A stretch of DNA of 5,958 nt, from contig DASQLQ010000029.1 in assembly GCA_035629935.1 (NCBI GenBank), positions 1 through 5,958 on the forward strand, written 5' to 3'. Numbering within the stretch: position 1 is the stretch's first letter; the number at the start of each line of letters is the position of its first letter. The DNA is from DASQLQ01 sp035629935 (GTDB taxonomy: Bacteria > Actinomycetota > CADDZG01 > WHSQ01). Both the position numbers and the translations under genes were made by a program. The notes below the pieces were generated by a model, which made no database searches, had not been told where the DNA came from, and worked only from the letters and a program-made list of their open reading frames with translations. Shown piece by piece: positions 1 through 4,153 of the stretch.

Positions 1-449
1 AGAAGCCGAACGATCTTTTTCTCTACGTCGGACGTCAGCTCCTTCAGCGCAAAGGAGGTGGGCCACATCGCACCTTCGTCAAGGTTCGCAGTGTCGTTGA
101 AGCCGAGCGTTGCGTACCTCGCCTTGAACTTGTCTGCGCTCTGGAAGAAGCACACGACCTTGTCATCCTTTTCGTACGCAGGCATGCCGTACCAAGTCTT
201 CGGAGCGAGATCCGGTGCATTGGTTTTGATGAGCTCGTGAAGTCGCTTGCCGATGGCGCGGTCCGACTTCGGCATCTTGGAGATCGCAGCCAGGCAGGCT
301 TTCTCGGCCTCGGCTCTGTTCCCCGCCGCCTTGAGCTCTTTGGCGCGCTCTCTCATAGCGGTCCGTTCCTCGGGCGTGAACCCCTTCGACGACGCGTTCG
401 TGCGCGTCGTCTTCTTTTTCGTGGCTTTCTTCGTGGCGCTGGGGGCCAT
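1..449 (-). CDS. DUF1801 (YdhG-like) family protein, C-terminus cut by window edge
   Basis: This reading frame is open for 149 codons from an ATG at 447-449 to the window edge, so the C-terminus is missing. The start is supported by AAGGAG six bases upstream. Residues 1-20 are rich in Lys and Thr (two TKK-type clusters), like a basic nucleic-acid-binding tail. Residues 25-60 are a charged helical stretch. From about residue 62 the sequence matches the DUF1801/YdhG pattern: a helix ending KTNAPDL, then TWYGMPAYEKDDKVVCFF (86-102), then a segment around RYATLGFND. The GMPAY...VVCFF signature is characteristic of the family. The family has no firmly established biochemical role. Some members are loosely annotated as iron chaperones because the fold resembles frataxin, and I see nothing here that supports that function. 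The gene is divergent from the MarR gene and shares its AT-rich intergenic region, so the regulator may control it (inference). Confidence 0.85.
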   Translation of the reverse strand, partial: MAPSATKKATKKKTTRTNASSKGFTPEERTAMRERAKELKAAGNRAEAEKACLAAISKMPKSDRAIGKRLHELIKTNAPDLAPKTWYGMPAYEKDDKVVCFFQSADKFKARYATLGFNDTANLDEGAMWPTSFALKELTSDVEKKIVRL

Positions 450-491
450 GGTCGGCTCCTTCCCTAAGTCGTGGACTCCATAAATCGTTTG

Positions 492-512
492 CAATATATA
501 TGATTGATACAA
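492..512. promoter_or_regulatory. Possible MarR operator in the divergent promoter
   Basis: The AT-rich interval holds short imperfect dyads: CAAT (492-495) opposite ATTG (503-506), and TTG-ATA-CAA at 504-512. MarR regulators usually bind AT-rich inverted repeats overlapping their own promoter, and this lies between the divergent genes and on top of the candidate promoter. The arms are only 3-4 bp, so the dyad evidence is weak and the placement carries most of the argument. Confidence 0.25.
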
Positions 513-521
513 GAAAGTAAA
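493..521 (-). promoter_or_regulatory. Candidate promoter of the DUF1801 gene
   Basis: Read on the minus strand, TTTACT (521-516) is followed after exactly 17 bases by TATATT (498-493). These match the sigma-70 type -35 in 4 of 6 positions and the -10 in 5 of 6. Transcription would begin near 486, giving a 5' leader of about 37 bases before the ATG at 449. This is the only clearly AT-rich stretch in the area. On the plus strand, TATGAT at 499-504 could be a -10 for the MarR gene, but I see no convincing -35 for it. The call rests on sequence matching only. Confidence 0.45.
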
Positions 522-530
522 TGTGGAAGT

Positions 531-1013
531 ATGAGCACCATGCCTAGCTCCCCAGCCGATCCGCCGGTAACCGAATTCGCAGGCCAGCTGTTCTTCCGCC
601 TGTGGCGGTCTTCGCACACGCAGACCGCGGCTGCCCTCGGATCCATCGGACTCACGACGGCGCTCTTCTCGGTGCTCAACTACCTTTTGGCGCGCGACGC
701 GGCGATCCAGCAGGAGATCGGCGCCGCGATCGGGATCGACCCCAGCACGATGGTCGCCCTGATCGACGAGCTCGAAAGCGGCGGTCTCGCCAAGCGACGG
801 CCGCACCCCACAGACCGCCGTGCGCGCGAGGTTGTGATCACGCCAAAGGGCCGCCGGGCCGTCGAGCGGGGGCGGGCCATGGCTCGGGAGGTCGAGGACG
901 CCGTGCTGCAGGGGCTCGGGTCCGACGAGCGTCGCCGGCTACTGGGGTTGCTACGCAAGGCTCTGGTGTCGGCGCCGCCGCAGCCCCTGTGGCGCTCGGA
1001 CGAGGACGACTAG
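531..1013 (+). CDS. MarR-family winged-helix transcriptional regulator
   Basis: From the ATG at 531 the protein has 160 residues, typical of MarR regulators, which act as cytosolic dimers and release DNA on binding a small ligand or on oxidation. Residues 17-60 form the N-terminal dimerisation and early HTH helices. The recognition region is IDPSTMVALIDELESGGLAKR (69-89 is the span). The wing follows as PHPTDRRAREVVITPKG (91-107), close to the classic DPxDRRxxxVxLTxxG wing. Residues 108-145 give the C-terminal dimerisation helix. There is no cysteine, which argues against an OhrR-type peroxide sensor. The start is uncertain: GGAAG at 525-529 lies 1 base before the 531 ATG but 10 bases before a second ATG at 540, and a TTG at 504 would add nine residues. 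The PPOX gene begins 26 bp downstream, so the two are probably co-transcribed and functionally linked. Confidence 0.93.
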   Translation: MSTMPSSPADPPVTEFAGQLFFRLWRSSHTQTAAALGSIGLTTALFSVLNYLLARDAAIQQEIGAAIGIDPSTMVALIDELESGGLAKRRPHPTDRRAREVVITPKGRRAVERGRAMAREVEDAVLQGLGSDERRRLLGLLRKALVSAPPQPLWRSDEDD

Positions 1014-1023
1014 GTTCTAGAAC
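1014..1023. promoter_or_regulatory. Perfect 10-bp palindrome between MarR and PPOX genes
   Basis: GTTCTAGAAC is a perfect inverted repeat starting directly after the MarR stop codon and ending 16 bases before the PPOX start. It could be a protein-binding site or a coincidence. It is too short, and lacks a loop, to be a terminator. No second copy is visible in the divergent promoter, which weakens the idea that it is the MarR operator. Confidence 0.2.
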
Positions 1024-1026
1024 GAC

Positions 1027-1034
1027 AAGGGAGG
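1027..1034 (+). promoter_or_regulatory. Ribosome binding site fixing the GTG start of the PPOX gene
   Basis: AAGGGAGG lies with its GGAGG core five bases before the GTG at 1040. It is the reason to start the oxidoreductase at this GTG rather than at any upstream start in the same frame, all of which lie inside the MarR gene. Confidence 0.8.
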
Positions 1035-1039
1035 AAAGC

Positions 1040-1537
1040 GTGCAGGGGAACGAGATCAGCGACGTTCTGAACCGACCGCACAGCCAGGAACTGTTGGCCC
1101 GGGACCTGGTCCGTTTGGCATACATCGCCAAGGACGGCACGCCTCGCAACGTCCCGATCGGATTCACCTGGAACGGGACGGAAATTGTGATGTGCACTCC
1201 AACGAACGCTCCGAAGCTCCCGGCTCTGCGCCGCAATCCGGAGGTTGCCCTGACGATCGACACCGAGGTGCATCCACCCAAGATTCTGCTCATCCGCGGT
1301 CGGGCAGAGCTGGACGTTGTCGACGGTATCCCGGAGGAGTATCTCGAGGCCAACAGCACGTACGCGATGACACCGGAGCAACGGGTGGAGTGGGAGGCCG
1401 AGGTCCGCTCGCTCTACACGAGGATGGTCCGGGTCGTTGTGACCCCGACGTGGGCGAAGCTGATCGACTTCGAGACGACCCTCCCGAGCGCGGTCGAGGA
1501 GCTGATCCGGCAGCGGGAGGAGCACCGGCGCGCCTGA
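1040..1537 (+). CDS. PPOX-class (pyridoxamine 5'-phosphate oxidase-like) flavin/F420-type oxidoreductase
   Basis: The protein has 165 residues from a GTG start with a strong ribosome binding site. Residues 20-75 have the split beta-barrel pattern of the PPOX superfamily: RLAYIAKDGTPRNVPIGF (25-42), then the strand WNGTEIVMCTPT (44-55), then the APKLPALRRNPEVALTID segment (57-74) typical of actinobacterial PPOX proteins. A further strand ILLIRGRAELDV (82-93) follows, then a helical stretch and the strand MVRVVVTPTWAKLIDF (129-144). Family members are dimeric cytosolic proteins that bind FMN, F420 or haem and reduce or oxidise small substrates. The cofactor and substrate cannot be read from this sequence, and assignment to F420 is only a possibility. 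The gene follows the MarR gene by 26 bp and converges on the tRNA. The reading frame continues upstream through the MarR gene, but that part is a shadow. Confidence 0.9.
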   Translation: MQGNEISDVLNRPHSQELLARDLVRLAYIAKDGTPRNVPIGFTWNGTEIVMCTPTNAPKLPALRRNPEVALTIDTEVHPPKILLIRGRAELDVVDGIPEEYLEANSTYAMTPEQRVEWEAEVRSLYTRMVRVVVTPTWAKLIDFETTLPSAVEELIRQREEHRRA

Positions 1538-1561
1538 GCAAGGTGTTGGCAGGTATGTCGG

Positions 1562-1635
1562 CGCGCCCGGAGGGATTCGAACCCCCGACCCTCGGATTAG
1601 AAGTCCGACGCTCTATTCCACTGAGCTACGGGCGC
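1562..1635 (-). tRNA. tRNA-Arg, anticodon TCT
   Basis: A complete 74-base cloverleaf can be folded on the minus strand. The acceptor arms are GCGCCCG and CGGGCGC (7 bp). The D-arm is GCTC/GAGC with a nine-base loop. The anticodon stem is TCGGA/TCCGA with loop CTTCTAA, giving anticodon TCT (complement at 1599-1601) that reads AGA and, by wobble, AGG. The variable loop has five bases, and the T-arm carries TTCGAAT. The discriminator is G, and the next bases are CCG, so the 3' CCA is not encoded and must be added by the CCA-adding enzyme. The gene lies 41 bp downstream of the SnoaL-like gene on the same strand and converges with the PPOX gene. I see no duplicated 3' end of this tRNA elsewhere in the window, so nothing here suggests an integrated element. 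Confidence 0.97.
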
Positions 1636-1638
1636 AGG

Positions 1639-1660
1639 CCTGCATCTATGCAGGTAGATG
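1639..1660 (-). repeat. Overlapping, mutually exclusive hairpins just upstream of tRNA-Arg
   Basis: CCTGCA (1639-1644), loop TCTA, TGCAGG (1649-1654) is a perfect 6-bp hairpin. CATCTA (1643-1648), loop TGCAGG, TAGATG (1655-1660) is a second perfect 6-bp hairpin that cannot form at the same time. A 10-bp palindrome GCAGGCCTGC (1634-1643) runs into the first two bases of the tRNA. The site lies between the SnoaL-like stop and the mature tRNA 5' end, so it might weakly terminate the upstream gene, guide 5' leader processing, or be incidental. There is no T-run after either stem in the minus-strand direction. Confidence 0.5.
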
Positions 1661-1676
1661 GAGTTTAGTGAGGTTC

Positions 1677-2039
1677 CTACTTCGGCGGCTGCATCCACCA
1701 CTCGACGAAGCGGGAGCAGCGGCCGTCGTCGTCGAGGGTCACCTCCCAGAGGTTGTAGTACTCGTCTCCGCTGGCCACGTAATGGGTGTGGCCCTTAACG
1801 AATCCGATTTCTGCCGTGGCAGCCAGGATCTCGTATTTGAAGCGGGTGTCCCCGGGTTCGTCCTTCCGGCCGAGCCACTGTTCAACGATCGCCTCACGGC
1901 CCCTCCATCCATCCCCGAAGGGGACGGGCAAGTACTCAGCGTCCGACGTGAAGAGGTCTCCTATCGCTTGTCGATCGTTCGAGTTCCACGCGCCGATATA
2001 GCGCTCAACCCAATCCTCGTAGCGTTCTGAATCGACCAT
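1677..2039 (-). CDS. SnoaL/NTF2-like fold protein
   Basis: The protein has 120 residues from the ATG at 2037-2039, preceded by GGGAGG four bases upstream. The family is recognised by an N-terminal helix RYEDWVERYIGAWNSND (6-22), then ALFT-like IGDLFTSDAEYLPVPFG (26-42), a GREAIVEQW helix (47-55), and three later strands, FKYEILAATAEIGFVKG (67-83), EYYNLWEVTLDDDGRC (93-108) and FVEWWMQP (111-118). This is the order of the cone-shaped NTF2-like domain, whose members range from ketosteroid isomerases and polyketide cyclases to non-enzymatic ligand binders. No catalytic residues can be assigned with confidence, so the substrate is unknown. The same frame stays open far upstream across the next gene, but the ribosome binding site and the end of the domain both fix the start here. 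It may be co-transcribed with the tRNA that follows. Confidence 0.85.
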   Translation of the reverse strand: MVDSERYEDWVERYIGAWNSNDRQAIGDLFTSDAEYLPVPFGDGWRGREAIVEQWLGRKDEPGDTRFKYEILAATAEIGFVKGHTHYVASGDEYYNLWEVTLDDDGRCSRFVEWWMQPPK

Positions 2040-2078
2040 CGAACCTCCCGACGAGCCGTCGCTAATGACTGTGGTCTT

Positions 2079-2091
2079 ACCGCTTCGCGGT
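2079..2091. repeat. Short hairpin in the divergent intergenic region
   Basis: ACCGC, loop TTC, GCGGT forms a perfect 5-bp stem 40 bases upstream of the SnoaL-like start. It lies in the 5' leader or promoter region of that gene. Short GC hairpins with a TTC loop are common by chance in GC-rich DNA, so no function is claimed. Confidence 0.25.
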
Positions 2092-2208
2092 CGTTGGCGA
2101 GAGCATCCAGTGCGAATAGTCATCTGAAACCGGCGGGAAAGGGACGATCGGGTCGCGAAATATGGCCCATTCGGGTACTTCCAGAAAAAGGAAATCATGC
2201 CTTTAATA

Positions 2209-2258
2209 CCTCCAGGAGGCCCACGTGGGTGGGTCGAGGGTCCCGCAGGGAGAGCGGG
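2209..2258 (+). promoter_or_regulatory. Structured 5' leader of the first LPFTG gene
   Basis: Three inverted repeats lie in a row before the ribosome binding site: CCTCC-A-GGAGG (2209-2219), the perfect palindrome CCCACGTGGG (2220-2229), and CCCGC (2242-2246) with GCGGG (2254-2258) around a seven-base loop. The CCTCC is complementary to the GGAGG core of the ribosome binding site at 2273-2277, so the leader could alternate between a local hairpin and one that hides that site. It does not match any riboswitch class I can recognise. The 244-bp intergenic region must also hold the promoters for both divergent genes, but I find no clear -35/-10 pair. Confidence 0.4.
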
Positions 2259-2270
2259 GCGCGGCGAACA

Positions 2271-2278
2271 GAGGAGGG
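2271..2278 (+). promoter_or_regulatory. Ribosome binding site fixing the start of the first LPFTG protein
   Basis: GAGGAGGG lies with its GGAGG core six bases before the ATG at 2284. An in-frame ATG at 2197 with a weaker AAGGAA upstream would add 29 residues and give an overlong signal-peptide n-region, so the ATG at 2284 is preferred. Confidence 0.75.
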
Positions 2279-2283
2279 TATCG

Positions 2284-3024
2284 ATGAAGGGATCTACCGC
2301 AGTATTTGGGTCCGGACACGGGCGAACGGGGAGCCGGCTGGGCGCCGTCACCCTGATCGCGATCGTGTCGATCCTGTTGCTAGCCACTTTCGGAGCTCGG
2401 CCGGCGATGGCCGATCCGAAGGACAAGGACGACAAGGGGTCCTCGAGCAGCGACAACGGCAACAGTGCGAATGCCCCCGGGCATTCAGAGGACAAGGCCG
2501 AGGCGAAGGAAGACAAGGCCGAGGCGAAGGCCGAAGCGAAGGAAGACAAGGCCGAGGCAAAAGAGGACAAAGCCGAAGACAAGGCCGATGACGATGACGC
2601 CCCGGCCCACTGCACCGACGGCAATGGCAATGACGGCAATGCGAACAAACACTGCTCGGGCGACGACGACGATGGTGTCCCGGCGCACTGCACCGACGGT
2701 CGCGGCAACGACGGCAATGCGAACAAGCACTGCCAGGGCGGCGACAACGACAACGACAGTGACAGAGACAGCGATTCCGACTCAGACTCGGACACGGGTG
2801 CCGTTGCTGCACCTGCAGCTCCTGCGTCCAACCAGAGCAAAGGTCGGCCGCTGGTCCTCGGGTCACGGCTGAGCCGGGCGCCTGCAGTTGCTCCGGCAGT
2901 GGTCCGCGGGGGAAGAAGCGGAGCGGCTCTTCCGTTCACCGGCTCCACTGCGCTGATCCCGTTCGTGGCGCTGGGACTCGCGCTCATGGGCTCCGGTTCC
3001 TACCTGTGCAGCAAGAAGCACTAG
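2284..3024 (+). CDS. Secreted acidic low-complexity surface protein with LPFTG sortase signal
   Basis: This 246-residue protein is almost all low-complexity sequence between export and anchoring signals. The N-terminus is a signal peptide: a basic n-region, a hydrophobic stretch at 20-36, and a likely cleavage after AMA at 41-43. The mature part starts DPKDKDDKGSSSS. Residues 69-101 are DKAEAKE-type charged repeats, probably helical. Residues 107-150 hold two copies of a Cys-bracketed unit, PAHCTDGxGNDGNANKHC, separated by an Asp-rich spacer. Residues 158-170 are Asp and Ser-Asp repeats like those of staphylococcal Sdr proteins. A Pro/Ala-rich part follows, then LPFTG (216-220), a hydrophobic segment (221-241) and the short tail CSKKH. 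A sortase would cut between Thr and Gly and attach the protein to the peptidoglycan. I recognise no catalytic domain, so the role is unknown; adhesion, metal or Ca2+ binding and spacer functions are all possible. The four mature cysteines could form two disulfides. The C-terminal module resembles that of the next gene. Confidence 0.9.
   Translation: MKGSTAVFGSGHGRTGSRLGAVTLIAIVSILLLATFGARPAMADPKDKDDKGSSSSDNGNSANAPGHSEDKAEAKEDKAEAKAEAKEDKAEAKEDKAEDKADDDDAPAHCTDGNGNDGNANKHCSGDDDDGVPAHCTDGRGNDGNANKHCQGGDNDNDSDRDSDSDSDSDTGAVAAPAAPASNQSKGRPLVLGSRLSRAPAVAPAVVRGGRSGAALPFTGSTALIPFVALGLALMGSGSYLCSKKH
2488..2586 (+). repeat. DKAEAKE-coding tandem repeats
   Basis: Residues 69-101 of the first LPFTG protein are an imperfect run of KAEAKED and KAEA units, built from near-identical GACAAGGCCGAGGCGAAGG-like DNA. 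Alternating Lys and Glu suggests a charged single helix. Such repeats change length easily by slippage. Confidence 0.8.
2602..2733 (+). repeat. Duplicated Cys-bracketed repeat, 78-bp period
   Basis: Two copies of PAHCTDGxGNDGNANKHC are encoded at 2602-2655 and 2680-2733, 26 codons apart. The proteins differ only at one residue inside the unit (N or R after TDG). The DNA differs at several third positions, so the duplication is not very recent or has been kept under protein-level selection. Each unit has two Cys and two His and several Asp/Asn/Gly, which could suit a disulfide loop, metal binding or both. Confidence 0.85.
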
Positions 3025-3036
3025 GGCTTCACACAC

Positions 3037-3073
3037 GCCGGGAGGGGATCCCGAGGGGTCCCCTCTCTCCGGC
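3037..3073 (+). terminator. Strong hairpin after the first LPFTG gene, possible terminator
   Basis: The stem pairs GCCGG (3037-3041) with CCGGC (3069-3073) and GAGGGGA (3042-3048) with TCCCCTC (3059-3065), leaving a three-base bulge (TCT) on the 3' side and a ten-base loop. It starts 13 bases after the stop codon. No T-run follows, so it is not a classic intrinsic terminator. It may still pause or terminate transcription, or protect the 3' end. Confidence 0.5.
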
Positions 3074-3114
3074 CATCGCATTTACTTCCTCCGGTCGGCC
3101 ATCCAACAGCCGAA

Positions 3115-3132
3115 ACCCCTATCCAGAGGGGT
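3115..3132 (+). promoter_or_regulatory. Hairpin in the upstream region of the second LPFTG gene
   Basis: ACCCCT (3115-3120), loop ATCCAG, AGGGGT (3127-3132) is a perfect 6-bp stem. It is followed by CATTGGGACCTATAG and TTTTCCATTGAAAAG, of which TTTTC/GAAAA can also pair. The region 3074-3217 separates the two LPFTG genes and is the likely place of an independent promoter, though no clear -35/-10 pair is visible. I do not recognise a known riboswitch. Confidence 0.3.
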
Positions 3133-3217
3133 CATTGGGACCTATAGTTTTCCATTGAAAAGCAGAGCGTAGTTGGGTTATTACGGTGAGTGATCGAGGG
3201 CGAAAGAGAGGGACAAG

Positions 3218-4069
3218 ATGGATCGAAATCTGACTCATGCGATGTACCGCCTGAATGCAGAGGGCGACGGCGATGCGGTCGTCGCACGGCGGGTACCGAT
3301 TCTGGTCCTCACCGCGCTGGTGGCTGCTCTCACGCTGGCTCTCTTCATGGTGGGTCAACCGGCGCTCGCCGGAACCACCAAGCAAGAGAAGAAGACAGAC
3401 GACAACAACACCAAGGTTGTCCGCCGGGCGAATGAGGACGAACGAGAAGAGACGGTTGCCGCAGACAACGGCAATACGGGCAAGAGCAAGGGCAACAGCG
3501 GAAACGGAAACAGCGGAAACAGCAAAGGCAACAGCGGAAACGGAAACAGCGGGAAGAGCAACGGCAACAGTGCCAACAGCGGTGGCGACGACGATGATGA
3601 CGACAGCGCCAGTGGCGGAACCAAGCCGTCGAAACCGTCCAAGCCGTCGAAACCGTCCAAGCCGACGAAGCCGTCGAAGGACACGGGCGACGACGATGAC
3701 GACTCCACCGGCGACGACGACGATGACACGAACACGCGCACGAACACCCGCACGAACGACGGCGGATTCGGCGACGACGACGATGATGATGACGACACCA
3801 ACAACCCCGCTCCTCCTCCCGCTTCGAACCCGGGTGGCGTTCCTGGCGGCACGAAGAACATCCCGGCCCCCCCGAACGTTCTCGGACTCAGGGTCGGCGG
3901 CGGTGCCGGTGCACCGGCGGTTCTTCCGTCTCGCACTTCGCGCGCGGCTGAAGCACAGGGAGCGCAACTTCCGTTCACCGGCGGAGAACTACTCGGGTAC
4001 TTCTTGAGTGGTCTCGGCTTGATCGGAACCGGCTCGTGGCTAACGCGGAGGCGTAAGGACGACGAGTAA
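3218..4069 (+). CDS. Secreted Asp- and Asn/Gly-rich surface protein with LPFTG sortase signal
   Basis: This 283-residue protein starts at an ATG preceded by AGAGAGGGA four bases upstream. The signal peptide has an unusually long n-region (1-25, ending in RR), a hydrophobic core at 26-46 and a likely cleavage after ALA at 49-51. The mature region contains Asn/Gly/Ser repeats (88-122) with two 12-residue units, SKGNSGNGNSGN and SKGNSGNGNSGK. Next come an Asp run (124-129), Lys-Pro-Ser repeats (136-154), more Asp runs (158-162, 166-170, 186-193) around a TNTRTNTRTN element, and a Pro-rich part. The sorting signal is LPFTG (251-255), a hydrophobic segment (256-275) and the basic tail RRRKDDE. I expect covalent wall anchoring by a sortase that is not encoded here. 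The alternating basic/polar and Asp-run blocks suggest an extended, unstructured, cation-binding spacer, which is inference. It has no Cys in the mature part, unlike the preceding paralogue. The downstream terminator ends this transcription unit. Confidence 0.9.
   Translation: MDRNLTHAMYRLNAEGDGDAVVARRVPILVLTALVAALTLALFMVGQPALAGTTKQEKKTDDNNTKVVRRANEDEREETVAADNGNTGKSKGNSGNGNSGNSKGNSGNGNSGKSNGNSANSGGDDDDDDSASGGTKPSKPSKPSKPSKPTKPSKDTGDDDDDSTGDDDDDTNTRTNTRTNDGGFGDDDDDDDDTNNPAPPPASNPGGVPGGTKNIPAPPNVLGLRVGGGAGAPAVLPSRTSRAAEAQGAQLPFTGGELLGYFLSGLGLIGTGSWLTRRRKDDE
3485..3556 (+). repeat. 36-bp tandem duplication coding Asn/Gly/Ser repeats
   Basis: Two adjacent 36-bp copies (3485-3520 and 3521-3556) encode SKGNSGNGNSGN and SKGNSGNGNSGK. 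They differ at the sixth base and at the last two codons. A degenerate third copy follows. This is expected to be slippage-prone. Confidence 0.85.
3623..3679 (+). repeat. 18-bp exact tandem repeat coding Lys-Pro-Ser units
   Basis: AAGCCGTCGAAACCGTCC occurs twice in a row without a mismatch (3623-3640 and 3641-3658), followed by a diverged copy encoding KPTKPSK. The exact match suggests a recent duplication. The encoded KPS units resemble basic, proline-rich wall-spanning linkers. Confidence 0.9.
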
Positions 4070-4083
4070 AGATGCGAAGAACA

Positions 4084-4116
4084 AAAAGGGGGCCCTTCGG
4101 GCCCCCTTTTCTTTTT
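4084..4116. terminator. Strong bidirectional intrinsic terminator
   Basis: The stem AAAAGGGGGCCC (4084-4095) pairs perfectly with GGGCCCCCTTTT (4099-4110) over 12 bp with loop TTC. On the plus strand it runs into TTTTCTTTTT. On the minus strand the complement of the leading A-run gives TTTTT. It lies between the convergent LPFTG gene and kinase gene, 14 bases after the stop of the former and 37 bases after the stop of the latter, so it can end both transcripts. Confidence 0.95.
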
Positions 4117-4153
4117 GCGTCCGGCCGAGCCCGCCCGCGTTCGTTTGTTCCTG

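Noticed and set aside
602..1039. N-terminal extension of the PPOX protein through the MarR gene
   Set aside because: The MarR frame is a clear protein family, and the GTG at 1040 has a strong ribosome binding site.
1562..1635. tRNA as an attachment site of an integrated element
   Set aside because: No duplicated tRNA end and no integrase are visible in the window.
2197..2283. Earlier ATG for the first LPFTG protein
   Set aside because: It would give a 48-residue n-region before the signal-peptide core, and the site at 2271-2278 is a much better ribosome binding site for the ATG at 2284.
1677..2987. A single long minus-strand protein of 436 residues covering the SnoaL-like gene and most of the first LPFTG gene
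   Set aside because: Only the last 120 residues look like a protein; the rest is a mirror of repeat DNA (runs of Ser and Leu) antisense to a gene with a clear signal peptide and LPFTG.
3485..3679. CRISPR-like repeats
   Set aside because: The repeats are contiguous, in frame and lack spacers; they encode low-complexity protein.
3119..3967. Minus-strand open frames of 282 and 207 residues opposite the second LPFTG gene
   Set aside because: They are Val/Arg-rich or Ser/Pro/Leu-rich translations of the Asp and NGS repeats, with no domain, and the plus-strand gene explains the sequence.
3255..4007. Plus-strand Thr/Arg-rich frame of 250 residues inside the second LPFTG gene
   Set aside because: It is a +1 reading of the same repeats and has no recognisable domain or good start.
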